The translations under genes and the position numbers were made by a program. A model generated the notes under the pieces. It saw only the letters and a list, made by a program, of their open reading frames with translations. It was not told where the DNA came from and made no database searches. Shown piece after piece: positions 17,616 through 26,097 of a stretch of DNA of 64,000 nt; the stretch's first letter is position 1, and every line of letters begins with the position of its first letter. The DNA is from an uncultured Gemmatimonadales bacterium (GTDB lineage: Bacteria > Gemmatimonadota > Gemmatimonadetes > Palauibacterales > Palauibacteraceae), in contig CAMYMV010000007.1 in assembly GCA_947259585.1 (NCBI GenBank), positions 71,929 to 135,928 on the forward strand, written 5' to 3'.

Positions 17616-19268
17616 ATGAGGCTCAGGCGAACGTGGCTATCTCCGCTGGCCGTGGCGTTGATCGCGTTGGTGAGTGGTGGATGGCTGCTACAGCAGGGCA
17701 CCGCCACCGAAGATGCCTACACGCAGTCGAAGCTGCTCGACGAAGTCCTCCGCCTCGTTGCCGAACGCTACGTAGAGGAGACGGAGCCGGCGGAGCTCTA
17801 TCGTATGGCGATCGACGGCCTCATGACGGAGCTCGGTGATCCGTACACGGACTTTCTCGACCGCGATGAGTGGAAGGACCTGCAGCTCAGCACCACGGGG
17901 AACTACGGGGGCCTCGGGATCCGGATCGACGAGCAGGACGGCTGGATCACGGTGGTAGCCGTCCTGCCGAACACTCCTGCCGAGAAGCGAGGGCTGATCA
18001 CCGGCGATCGGATCGTCGAGGTCGATGGCGAGCCGGCCGAGGGGTGGAGCACCAACGATGCGGTCCAGGTTCTCCGCGGACCCAAGGGAAGCGCGGTACA
18101 GCTCCTCGTCATGCGACCCGGAGTCGATCGTCCGATCGAGGTAGAGATCGAGCGCGACGAGATCCACGTCGTCTCGGTCAAGTCCTTCATGGTCGACGAC
18201 GATGTCGGCTTCGTCCGGCTCGAGCAGTTCAGCCGGGCGGCGCGGGGAGAGCTTCAATCCGCCATCGACCAGCTGCTTTCCGAGGGAGCCGAGTCGTTCA
18301 TTCTCGATCTGCGCTCGAACCCCGGCGGGCTCCTGGAGGAGGGGATCGCGGTCGCCGACCTATTCCTTCCGCGCGGGGTGGAGGTCGTGGAGACCAGGTC
18401 CAGAAACAAGAACGAGAACCAGGCGTATGGCGCGCCGTCCACCGAGCAGTATCCCGGCCTCCCATTGGTCGTGCTCGTCAATCCCTATTCGGCCAGCGCC
18501 TCCGAGATCGTCGCCGGAGCCCTGCAGGATCACGATCGGGCGCTCATCATCGGGACGACGACGTTCGGCAAGGGCCTGGTTCAGACGCTGTACCCCCTCT
18601 CAGGGGGCAACTACCTGAAGATGACGACCGCCCGCTGGTTCACGCCGAGCGGACGCTCGATCCAGAAGCCCTTCCGGACCGACTTCGCTGCGCTCGCCGG
18701 AGAGGCCATTTCGATGGAGGGCGACCCGGTTCACGTCGTCGACGTGGCTGACCGGGAGACCTTCTACACGGACGCCGGGCGCATCGTCTACGGGGGCGGT
18801 GGGATCACGCCCGACATGACGGTGATGCCGGACACGCTCACGTCGACCGAACAGGTCTTCCGTGAGGAGCTCGCCGCGAACGAGCTGGCCTTGCGGGATG
18901 CCACGTTCCGCTTCTCGGTCCAATGGGTTCACGACCACCCGGATCTTCGCGAGGACTTCGAGATCACGCCGGTCGTTCGAGATGCGTTTTACAACTTCAT
19001 CGTCGAGGAGAAGGGGATCGAGATCGACCGAGACCTGTTCGACGACGCCGCCGGTTGGATCGACTGGGAGTTGGGAATCCGCATCGCTCAATCGGCGTTT
19101 GGCGAGGAGGCTTCCCTGAAGCGCACACTCCGCCGGCAGCCGCAGGTCACCAAGGCGATCGCGCTGCTGAGACAGACGGACACGCCCCAGGATTTGATCG
19201 CGCTGGCGGCGAGCGAGAGGGCGGCCATGCAGGGGGTGGACGCGGGACCGGCGCCGACCCCCAACTAG
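17616..19268 (+). CDS. ctpA: S41 family C-terminal processing peptidase
   Basis: 550 residues with an N-terminal membrane segment or signal (about 10-27). It is a periplasmic or outer-face protease that trims proteins from a C-terminal tail. The PDZ domain runs from about 97 to 185 (GGLGIRI, then the RGLITGDRIVEVDG turn). The Ser-Lys catalytic pair is in YSASASEIVAGALQDHD (nucleophile Ser294) and FGKGLVQT (Lys319). DLRSNPGGLLEEG is the strand between them. After residue about 340 it has an extended C-terminal region (to 550) that is not part of the core and may regulate substrate access. GGAGG lies just before the ATG. Confidence 0.94.
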   Translation: MRLRRTWLSPLAVALIALVSGGWLLQQGTATEDAYTQSKLLDEVLRLVAERYVEETEPAELYRMAIDGLMTELGDPYTDFLDRDEWKDLQLSTTGNYGGLGIRIDEQDGWITVVAVLPNTPAEKRGLITGDRIVEVDGEPAEGWSTNDAVQVLRGPKGSAVQLLVMRPGVDRPIEVEIERDEIHVVSVKSFMVDDDVGFVRLEQFSRAARGELQSAIDQLLSEGAESFILDLRSNPGGLLEEGIAVADLFLPRGVEVVETRSRNKNENQAYGAPSTEQYPGLPLVVLVNPYSASASEIVAGALQDHDRALIIGTTTFGKGLVQTLYPLSGGNYLKMTTARWFTPSGRSIQKPFRTDFAALAGEAISMEGDPVHVVDVADRETFYTDAGRIVYGGGGITPDMTVMPDTLTSTEQVFREELAANELALRDATFRFSVQWVHDHPDLREDFEITPVVRDAFYNFIVEEKGIEIDRDLFDDAAGWIDWELGIRIAQSAFGEEASLKRTLRRQPQVTKAIALLRQTDTPQDLIALAASERAAMQGVDAGPAPTPN

Positions 19269-19286
19269 CAGACGCACCGGAGCCGG

Positions 19287-20075
19287 GTGCCGCCCGGCTC
19301 CGTGCCAAGGCTAGCGTCGACAGGTCTTCACCGCGGCGATCCGGTGCCACGCCGCCGGCTTCTCATCTTCGCCAAGCTGCCCGAGCCCGGGCGCGTCAAG
19401 ACGCGGCTCATCCCGAAGCTGGGACCGGATGGCGCAGCACTCCTCTACGAGGCCTTCCTGGACGACACGATCGCCCTCTGCCAAGGCGTAAGAGAGGTCG
19501 ACCTCGAAGTTTGGGCGGCCGGCGGTGAGTCGGCGCCGGACGACGAGAGAGGGAGTGCGGCCTACTTCCAGGGACGTCATCCGGGCCTACGACTCAGATA
19601 TCAATTGGGACCCGATCTGGGAACTCGCCTGCGCAGCGCGTTCGAGACAGCCTTCAAGGAGGGTTGTGACGACGTGGTGGTCACCGGAAGCGACCATCCG
19701 ACGCTGCCGATTCGGTACCTGAGGGGTTCTTTCACAGCCCTGACCGAGACCGAGGTCGTCGTTGGCCCGTCGGCCGATGGGGGGTACTATCTCATCGGCC
19801 TGCGTCGCAGCGCGTGGCCGAAGGCCGGCGGTCTCTTCGCCGGGGTACCCTGGTCGACGCCGGGGGTGCTCTCCGCGACCCGCGAGCGGACCCGGAGCCT
19901 GGGACTTCGTCACGTGGAGCTGCCGGAGTGGTACGATGTGGACGATCCATCGGACCTGCCGCGGCTCGGCCGGGATGCCGACGCAGACAGCCGAACCGCC
20001 CAGGCGTTGGCGCGGCTGGCTGCCCGCGATGAAACAGGTCGCGGCCTGAGAGGGACGGGGAACGATCCGAGGTAG
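19287..20075 (+). CDS. DUF2064/TIGR04282-type glycosyltransferase-like protein
   Basis: 262 residues from GTG 19287, which has GGAG upstream; GTG at 19302 and 19344 are alternatives and the conserved part begins only at RRLLIFAKLPEPG. Family marks are FAKLPEPGRVKTRL near the start, VVTGSDHPTLP with the DxD-like site, the GPSADGGYYLIGL block and VPWSTPGVL, which is a nucleotidyl/glycosyltransferase A fold. The family is named for an arsenosugar-biosynthesis member, but this one has no such neighbours, so its sugar or nucleotide is unknown. Its stop lies within the upstream in-frame extension of the next gene. Confidence 0.85.
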   Translation: MPPGSVPRLASTGLHRGDPVPRRRLLIFAKLPEPGRVKTRLIPKLGPDGAALLYEAFLDDTIALCQGVREVDLEVWAAGGESAPDDERGSAAYFQGRHPGLRLRYQLGPDLGTRLRSAFETAFKEGCDDVVVTGSDHPTLPIRYLRGSFTALTETEVVVGPSADGGYYLIGLRRSAWPKAGGLFAGVPWSTPGVLSATRERTRSLGLRHVELPEWYDVDDPSDLPRLGRDADADSRTAQALARLAARDETGRGLRGTGNDPR

Positions 20076-20130
20076 TCTTCGTGCCGCACCGGTTCTTGTT
20101 CTTGGCCTGGCCGGGGTCTCGATCTCGGCC

Positions 20131-20982
20131 GTGTTGGTTCGTCTGGCCGAGGCGCCGGTCAGCGCCATAGCCTTCTGGCGGCTCACGCTGTCCCTGCTCC
20201 TCATCCTCCCGCTTCTCGGCATGTCCGGCCAGTGGCGAGAGGTCGCCTCCTTGAGTCGCTCGGAGTGGCGCTGGGTCGCCCTGTCGGGCGGTGCTCTGGC
20301 CCTCCACTTCATGACCTGGTTTCTCTCGCTGGACTACACGAGCGTGGCGAGCTCCACCGTGCTCGTGACGGCCCATCCCCTTTACGTGGGGCTGCTCTCG
20401 ACGCTCTGGTTGCGCGAGCCGCCGTCGAGGCTCGAGTGGGTGGCCATCCTGGTCGCCACCTCGGGCGCTGTGTGGATCGGATGGGGCGATTTCCGGCTCG
20501 GCGAGGGTGCGTTCATCGGCGACCTGCTGGCGGCACTGGCCGCCTTCTTCGCCGCCCTCTACTTCATTGCCGGCCGCAGGCTGCGGCTGCGCCTCGGCCT
20601 GTGGAGCTACGTGGCGCCGGTCTACCTGCTCGCGGCGCTCGTCACCGGCACCTCCATGTGGGTGCGGGGAGTGCCCATGACCGGTTATTCCCCCACCACA
20701 TGGGCCCTCTTCGCGGGGATGGCGATCGGACCCATGCTTCTCGGCCACACGTCCTTCAACTGGGCGCTGCGCCATGTGCGCGCATATGTTGTCAGCCTTG
20801 TCTTGCTGCTTGAGCCCGTCGGAGCCACCGTGCTGGCCGTCCTCGTGCTCGGCGCTGCCGAGCGGCCTTCGATGAACACGGTAACCGGGGGCATCGCGAT
20901 CCTGATCGGCATGGCGATGCTCGTGCGCGAGCAGGGGCGAAGGTCGCCGACCCCGGCGTCCCCGATCACCAACAACGGATAA
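20131..20982 (+). CDS. DMT (EamA) family transporter
   Basis: 283 residues from GTG 20131, with about ten hydrophobic segments in two EamA repeats: RLAEAPVSAIAFWR begins the first, and GLLSTLWLREPPS and LEPVGATVLAVLVLGA are the usual ends of each. It should export an amino acid, sugar or metabolite; the substrate is not inferable. The conserved first membrane helix is longer than this start allows: in-frame codons upstream from about 20050 to 20128 translate as APVLVLGLAGVSISA, a normal N-terminus, but contain no ATG, GTG or TTG. The gene probably uses an unusual start or carries a small sequence change. The gene before it overlaps this upstream part. Confidence 0.85.
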   Translation: MLVRLAEAPVSAIAFWRLTLSLLLILPLLGMSGQWREVASLSRSEWRWVALSGGALALHFMTWFLSLDYTSVASSTVLVTAHPLYVGLLSTLWLREPPSRLEWVAILVATSGAVWIGWGDFRLGEGAFIGDLLAALAAFFAALYFIAGRRLRLRLGLWSYVAPVYLLAALVTGTSMWVRGVPMTGYSPTTWALFAGMAIGPMLLGHTSFNWALRHVRAYVVSLVLLLEPVGATVLAVLVLGAAERPSMNTVTGGIAILIGMAMLVREQGRRSPTPASPITNNG

Positions 20983-20993
20983 CGGCGGTACGA

Positions 20994-22010
20994 GTGATAA
21001 AGAACACGGTACGTGTGACGCGCGGTACGGAGCTCGAGTCCCGGCACCGCGCTCACGGCATCGTATGCGGTCTCGAGTCGGACGAGGAAGCCCAGTTCGG
21101 AGACTCGGAGCTCCTCGCCTTCTGGCGCTCGGCGATGAAGCCGTTTCAGGCTCTTCCGCTCGTCACCGATGGGGTTACCGGGACATACGGCTTCGGCTCC
21201 ACTGAGCTCGCGATGTGCTGCGCCTCCCACGACGGCACGCCCGCTCAGATCGAGATCGTCAGCGCGATGCTGGCTCGCCTGGGCCTGTTCTCAGGCCAGC
21301 TCGCCTGTGGGGTCCACCCGCCGTACGACAGGCCCTCGGCGGACGCGGTGATTCGCTCCGGCGGCCACTTCACGCCGCTCCACAACAACTGTTCGGGCAA
21401 GCACGCCGGCATGTTGGCGCTCGCTCTGCATCGAGGCTGGCCGCTCCAGGGATACACGGAGCGCGAGCACGCCGTGCAGCAGCGGATCCGTCGCGAGCTC
21501 GAGGAGTGGCTCGATGTGGATCCCGAGATCCTTCGCTGGACGGTTGACGGGTGCAGCGTGCCGACTCCCTACCTCTCTCTTCGACAGATGGCGCGTGCCT
21601 ACGCGCGCCTGGGTCGAGCCGCCGCCGCAGGCGAGAGGGGCTCGGCGGAGGTTGTAAGCGCGATGACGACGCATCCGGAGCTTATTTCGGGCGAGGGGAA
21701 CCTCGCCACGCGGCTGATGCAGGACACGGAGGGTCGGATCGTAGGCAAGGAGGGCGCCGAGGGAGTGTTCTGTGCGGCGTCCCCCGATCTGGGGTGGGGA
21801 CTCGCGATGAAGCTCGGTGATGGGAACGCCAGGGCGGCCGGGCCCGCCGTCATCGGAATGCTGGAGGAGCTGGACCTCCTCAGCGACGAAGAGTCCGAGA
21901 GGTTGAGTGACATGCGGGTACCGCTGGTCAAGAACAGGCTGGGCAGGAAGGTGGGCGAAATCCAGGCCGATATGTCTCCCCGGCTGGTTCCTGAGACAGC
22001 GCCTCTCTGA
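20994..22010 (+). CDS. Asparaginase II-type L-asparaginase
   Basis: 338 residues from GTG 20994. It belongs to the Rhizobium etli asparaginase II family (thermolabile, unrelated to the E. coli AnsA/AnsB enzymes), converting asparagine to aspartate and ammonia. The serine-lysine pair is SAMK (Ser46, Lys49), and the CSGKH motif (Cys133, Lys136, His137) supplies the metal-linked site. Other family marks are CCASHDG, SGGHFTPLHNNCSGKHAGM and the MTTHPELISGEG block near 225-235. It follows the DMT transporter by 11 bases and precedes a carboxymuconolactone-decarboxylase-like gene by 11 bases, so all three are probably one unit. Confidence 0.92.
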   Translation: MIKNTVRVTRGTELESRHRAHGIVCGLESDEEAQFGDSELLAFWRSAMKPFQALPLVTDGVTGTYGFGSTELAMCCASHDGTPAQIEIVSAMLARLGLFSGQLACGVHPPYDRPSADAVIRSGGHFTPLHNNCSGKHAGMLALALHRGWPLQGYTEREHAVQQRIRRELEEWLDVDPEILRWTVDGCSVPTPYLSLRQMARAYARLGRAAAAGERGSAEVVSAMTTHPELISGEGNLATRLMQDTEGRIVGKEGAEGVFCAASPDLGWGLAMKLGDGNARAAGPAVIGMLEELDLLSDEESERLSDMRVPLVKNRLGRKVGEIQADMSPRLVPETAPL

Positions 22011-22021
22011 GCGACCGGGAG

Positions 22022-22699
22022 ATGAAGGGGTCGACGCCGGTGGCCGGCGGCGCTCCCTCGGAGAGGGAGGTGCTCGTGCTCGTCTCGGCCGCGCACGCTT
22101 CTCGCGACGAAGCGGTGTTGCGCGCGGCTCTGCTCGAGGCCGCGGCGACGGCGGGCCCGGGACCGATCGAGGAGGTGCTCCTTCAGGCCTATCTGTTCCT
22201 CGGCTTCCCGGCGGCGATATGGGCCTTCGGCATCTGGCGCTCGCTCGCGCCCGGCCGTCGCCGCGCGGAGCCCGACGACCATGACCAGCTCACCCCGGAA
22301 GCGGGCGAGGACGCGAGCGATCTCGCCTCGGCCTGGGAGCGAGCGGGTGAGGCCGTGTGCACCCGAGTCTACTCCTCTAACTACGAGAAGCTCAGAAGGA
22401 ACGTCCAGGCCCTGCATCCCGAGCTCGACCGCTGGATGATCCTGGAGGGATACGGCAAGGTCCTGAGCCGGCCGACCATCGATCTTCCGACGCGCGAGCT
22501 TTGCATCGTCGCCTTGCTCGCCGTGACTGGTTGGGAGCCGCAGCTGCACTCGCACCTGCGAGGGGCCCTCAACGCCGGCGCCGAGCCGGCCGAGGCCGAG
22601 GCGGCTCTCGAGGCCGGTCTGCGCTACGCCCCGACCGAGGAGTGGAGCCAACGGGCACGGACGCTCTGGCAGGAGATATTGGGGCGCCATGTTCGTTGA
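22022..22699 (+). CDS. Carboxymuconolactone decarboxylase-like protein
   Basis: 225 residues, all helical. Two halves of similar build are visible: residues 14-75 and about 120-200, each with a pattern of helices like AhpD/CMD domains. The second half has DLPTRELCIVALLAVTGWEPQLHSHLRGALNAG, matching the CMD core, with a histidine pair but only one cysteine, so the CxxC of AhpD peroxidase partners is missing. Between the halves is an Asp/Glu-rich linker. It is therefore CMD-like without a proven reaction. The ATG has a GGGAG site. It overlaps obgE by 11 bases, but no link to ribosome assembly is known. Confidence 0.7.
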   Translation: MKGSTPVAGGAPSEREVLVLVSAAHASRDEAVLRAALLEAAATAGPGPIEEVLLQAYLFLGFPAAIWAFGIWRSLAPGRRRAEPDDHDQLTPEAGEDASDLASAWERAGEAVCTRVYSSNYEKLRRNVQALHPELDRWMILEGYGKVLSRPTIDLPTRELCIVALLAVTGWEPQLHSHLRGALNAGAEPAEAEAALEAGLRYAPTEEWSQRARTLWQEILGRHVR

Positions 22700-23726
22700 C
22701 CAGGCCACGATCCACGTCAAGGGCGGGGCCGGCGGCGCCGGTGCGATGGCCTTTCGTCGCGAGAAGGGCGTACCGTTCGGGGGACCGAGCGGAGGTGATG
22801 GGGGTGAGGGAGGCGACGTGGTGCTCGCGGCCGATCCTCAGCTTCACACGCTTCTCGACTACAGCTATCGGCAACACTACAAGGCCGGGCGGGCCGGGCA
22901 CGGCGAAGGCTCCAATCGCCACGGTGCGGACGGAGAGGAGCTTGTCCTGCCCGTGCCGTTGGGCACCGTGGTAAAGGACGCAGAGACAGGGGAGCGACTG
23001 GGGGAGCTCCTGGAAGCCGGTGATCGGCTCGTGGCCGCACGAGGTGGGCGGGGCGGCCGCGGAAACGCCGCGTTTGCCACGGCGACGCGTCAGGCGCCGC
23101 GGCACTGGGAGCCCGGTGAATGGGGCGAAGAGCGAAGCCTCGTGCTGGAGCTGAAGCTGATCGCCGACGTCGGGCTCGTCGGCGAACCGAACGCCGGCAA
23201 ATCGACCCTTCTCGCGGCGGTCTCGGCTGCCCGTCCGAAGGTTGCGGCATACCCGTTCACGACTCTCGAGCCCAATCTGGGCGTGGTACAGCTGTCCGAT
23301 GCACGGCGTTTCGTGGTTGCCGACATTCCCGGACTCATCGAAGGGGCTCACGAAGGGAAGGGGCTGGGCACGCAGTTCCTTCGGCACATCGAGCGCACGC
23401 GAACGCTCGCGATGCTGATACCGATCGACGCCGGAGACCTCCAGGGAGCGTACGACCTCCTGAGGCACGAGCTCCTCTCCCACGACGCGGCTCTCGCGGG
23501 GATACCGTTCTGCGTCTTGATCACGAAGGTCGATCTCGTCCCCGTCCCCCGGAAGGTGGAGCTGGAGGCCCCCGGCGCCTGGGGCGTCTTCCGGATCTCG
23601 TCGGTCACGCACGAGGGCCTTCCGGACGCGTTGGAGGCGCTCTGGGCGCGTGTCGCCGAGGAAAAGGACGACCGGAACGGTGGGGATGAGGAGCGCTTTC
23701 CGGAGCTCGAGGAGTGGACACCGTAG
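22689..23726 (+). CDS. obgE: Obg/CgtA GTPase
   Basis: 345 residues. Obg assists assembly of the large ribosomal subunit and links it to stress signals. The Gly-rich OBG domain (1-157) shows KGGAGGAGAMAFRREKGVPFGGPSGG and GGRGGRGN. The G domain follows with GEPNAGKST (165-173), the switch region PFTTL, DIPGLIEGA and TKVD as the base-recognition motif. The C-terminal OCT domain found in some relatives is absent; the end is only a short acidic tail. Its final codons overlap the GTG of dprA. The tight packing before and after suggests co-transcription with the CMD-like gene and dprA. Confidence 0.96.
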   Translation: MFVDQATIHVKGGAGGAGAMAFRREKGVPFGGPSGGDGGEGGDVVLAADPQLHTLLDYSYRQHYKAGRAGHGEGSNRHGADGEELVLPVPLGTVVKDAETGERLGELLEAGDRLVAARGGRGGRGNAAFATATRQAPRHWEPGEWGEERSLVLELKLIADVGLVGEPNAGKSTLLAAVSAARPKVAAYPFTTLEPNLGVVQLSDARRFVVADIPGLIEGAHEGKGLGTQFLRHIERTRTLAMLIPIDAGDLQGAYDLLRHELLSHDAALAGIPFCVLITKVDLVPVPRKVELEAPGAWGVFRISSVTHEGLPDALEALWARVAEEKDDRNGGDEERFPELEEWTP

Positions 23727-24949
23727 CTCCGGCATCGGGAGCTCCGAGCCACGGCGGCCGCGGCAGCGGGGGCCGGGAAACGGATGCCGGCCTGCAGGAA
23801 CTGGCCGCGGCGCTGGCGCTCGCCGAAGTGCCTCGGCTGGGTCCGGTTCGCCTGCGCGAGCAGATCGATGAATCCGGCTCGGCCCGGGAGCTCCTGCGCC
23901 GAGCGCGAGGCTCGGGGCCTCCCCTTGCCCCGACCGTCCGGCGACGCCTGGCCGGCGTCCGGCCGGCCCCGCTGGAACAGGTCCGAAAGCTGGCGAACCG
24001 CGGGATCCGGCTTCTGGCCTACGGTTCGGACGGGTATCCCGAGCGTCTCGAGCACCTCTACGATCCACCCCTGCTCCTCTACCTCCGTGGGTCAATGGAT
24101 CTCGTGGACCGACGCACCCGGGGGATCGTCGCCATCGTCGGTACCCGACGCGCCACCCCGTATGGCCGACGCATGGCACGTGAGATCGCCGCGGGCCTGG
24201 CGGAAGCCGGCTGGGCCGTCGTCAGCGGGATGGCTCGGGGAATCGATGGAGAGGCGCACGCCGCCGCGTTGGATGCCGGAGGCGCGACGATCGGAGTTCT
24301 CGGATCCGGCCTGGATTTCACCTACCCGGCGGTCCATCGGCAGCTCTACCGGCGGATGGCCCGAGACGGCCTTCTGGTCAGCGAATTCGCCCCGTCCACG
24401 CCTCCGGCACCCGGCCTGTTCCCCCGCCGGAACCGGATCATCGCGGCGCTCGCCAAGGCGGTGGTCGTGGTGCAGGCGCCCGCGCGCAGCGGAGCCCTGA
24501 TCACGGCCGATCACGCCCTCGATCTCGGCAGGGACGTTCTGGCCGTCCCGGGTCCCGTCGGCCTCGAGCCGAGCGTCGGCACGCATGGTCTGCTGGGAGA
24601 GGGAGCGTCGGTCGCCACCTGCGCCGCGGACGTGCTGGAGCAGGTCGAGTGGCCGGCCGGCGGTGCGGTCTCCGGGCAACCGGAGCACGGCAGGGGCGGC
24701 GAGCGCGAGCTGGAGCCGGAGCTGCGCCACGGAGTATCGGTCCGCCAGGTCCTCGAGAGGCTCTCGACCGGACCCGCCAACGCCGACGAGCTCGTCAGGG
24801 CGTCGGCCCGGCCCGTTCCCGAGGCCCTCGCCATGCTTGGAAGCCTGGAGCTGGAGGGGATCTTGCAGCGGCAGGGTGACGGCAGGTACGTCTTACCGTC
24901 ACGTGATCGTCGTGCGGGCGAGCGCGAGCTGGAACGCTTTCCGACCTGA
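23714..24949 (+). CDS. dprA: DNA processing protein DprA
   Basis: 411 residues from GTG 23714 overlapping obgE; the first 25 residues are Gly/Ser-rich and not conserved, so a later start is possible. DprA loads RecA onto incoming single-stranded DNA during transformation. The Rossmann-like core shows VAIVGTRRATPYG, VVSGMARGIDGEAHAAAL, GSGLDFTYPAVH, FPRRNRIIAALA and the SGALITADHALDLGRDVLAVPG block. An N-terminal SAM-like helical part and a C-terminal winged-helix-like part (LERLSTGPANADELVRASARPVPEAL) flank it. It suggests natural competence machinery elsewhere on the chromosome. Confidence 0.94.
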   Translation: MDTVAPASGAPSHGGRGSGGRETDAGLQELAAALALAEVPRLGPVRLREQIDESGSARELLRRARGSGPPLAPTVRRRLAGVRPAPLEQVRKLANRGIRLLAYGSDGYPERLEHLYDPPLLLYLRGSMDLVDRRTRGIVAIVGTRRATPYGRRMAREIAAGLAEAGWAVVSGMARGIDGEAHAAALDAGGATIGVLGSGLDFTYPAVHRQLYRRMARDGLLVSEFAPSTPPAPGLFPRRNRIIAALAKAVVVVQAPARSGALITADHALDLGRDVLAVPGPVGLEPSVGTHGLLGEGASVATCAADVLEQVEWPAGGAVSGQPEHGRGGERELEPELRHGVSVRQVLERLSTGPANADELVRASARPVPEALAMLGSLELEGILQRQGDGRYVLPSRDRRAGERELERFPT

Positions 24950-25027
24950 ACGCGTATCGAAGGGCGATCTTTGACGTCGCTCCGCCGTTCTGGGTGGCGG
25001 AAGCTAGGATAACCGAGCAGTGAGTCC

Positions 25028-26065
25028 ATGTTGCAGAGTCTGACCGATCGAGAGAAAGCCGTCCTGATCGCCGTTCTCGAGAGCTACATCGAGTCGGCGG
25101 AGCCCGCGGGCTCGCGGACCATCGCCAAGCAATACGAGCTGGGTGTCTCCCCGGCGACGGTACGGAACACGATGGCCGACCTCGAGACGAAGGGTTTTCT
25201 CACCCACCCCCATACATCGGCCGGGCGTGTGCCCACCGATCTGGCGTACCGCTACTACGTCGACGAGCTCATGGGGCTGCGCCCACTCTCGACCGTCCAA
25301 CAGGTGCGGATCGAGCGGGAGCTGACCAGCGGCCAGGCTAGCGCGATCGAAGAGCTCATCTCTCGGGCCGCCTCGGTGTTGAGCCTCCTGACCGGTGAGC
25401 TGGGCCTGGCGATCGGGCCGATGCTCTCGACGGCCGTGCTGCAACGAATGGACCTTGTCCCTGTCGACTCGGAAAAGGTCCTCCTCGTGTTCACCCTCGA
25501 ATCGGGCGTAGTCCGGACGGTCTACGTGGACCTGAGGAGCGGGCTGCCTCGGCAGACGCTCTCCGGTTTGGCTACGGTCCTGAACGAGCGGTTGGCGGGC
25601 AGCACGCTCAGTGACATCAAGGCGACGCTCGGCGAGCGGCTTCGCGACATCGACATGAAGGAGGCGGGCAACCTGATCAACATCTTCGTGGAGTCGGGTC
25701 CCGAGATCTTCGACTGGGTCGCGACGAACCGACAGGTGCACCTCGGTACCGCATCCTCGCTGGCCGACCAGCCGGAGTTCACCACCCAGGAGGGCCTGCG
25801 GCAGCTCATCGAGCTCACCGAACAGCGAGAGTTTCTCGCTTCCGTGCTCGGTAAGCGGGCGCTGGAGAGCGGACCTCAGATCACCATCGGAACGGAGCAT
25901 GAAGCTCCCGAGCTCCTCGACCTGACCGTGGTGACCGCCGGCTACGAGGTGGGCCATCTCCACGGGGTGGTGGGAGTGATCGGGCCGACCCGGATGCCCT
26001 ACGACAAGGTCGTGGCCGTCGTAGACTGCACGTCCTCCCTCGTCTCCCGATTGATGCAGCATTGA
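25028..26065 (+). CDS. hrcA: Heat-inducible transcription repressor HrcA
   Basis: 345 residues. HrcA represses heat-shock genes by binding CIRCE sites and is activated by GroEL. The N-terminal winged helix has LTDREKAVLIAVLESYIESAEPAGSRTIAKQYELGVSPATVRNTMADLE, then the GFLTHPHTSAGRVPTD linker typical of the family. The GAF-like core and the C-terminal strand GPTRMPYDKVVAVVD are also kept. The next gene is dnaJ, but grpE and dnaK are not here. I see no CIRCE sequence upstream of either hrcA or dnaJ; it may lie at groESL elsewhere. Confidence 0.95.
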   Translation: MLQSLTDREKAVLIAVLESYIESAEPAGSRTIAKQYELGVSPATVRNTMADLETKGFLTHPHTSAGRVPTDLAYRYYVDELMGLRPLSTVQQVRIERELTSGQASAIEELISRAASVLSLLTGELGLAIGPMLSTAVLQRMDLVPVDSEKVLLVFTLESGVVRTVYVDLRSGLPRQTLSGLATVLNERLAGSTLSDIKATLGERLRDIDMKEAGNLINIFVESGPEIFDWVATNRQVHLGTASSLADQPEFTTQEGLRQLIELTEQREFLASVLGKRALESGPQITIGTEHEAPELLDLTVVTAGYEVGHLHGVVGVIGPTRMPYDKVVAVVDCTSSLVSRLMQH

Positions 26066-26097
26066 ACCCGGCTCGAGACGGCCTCAGCGGACGATAG

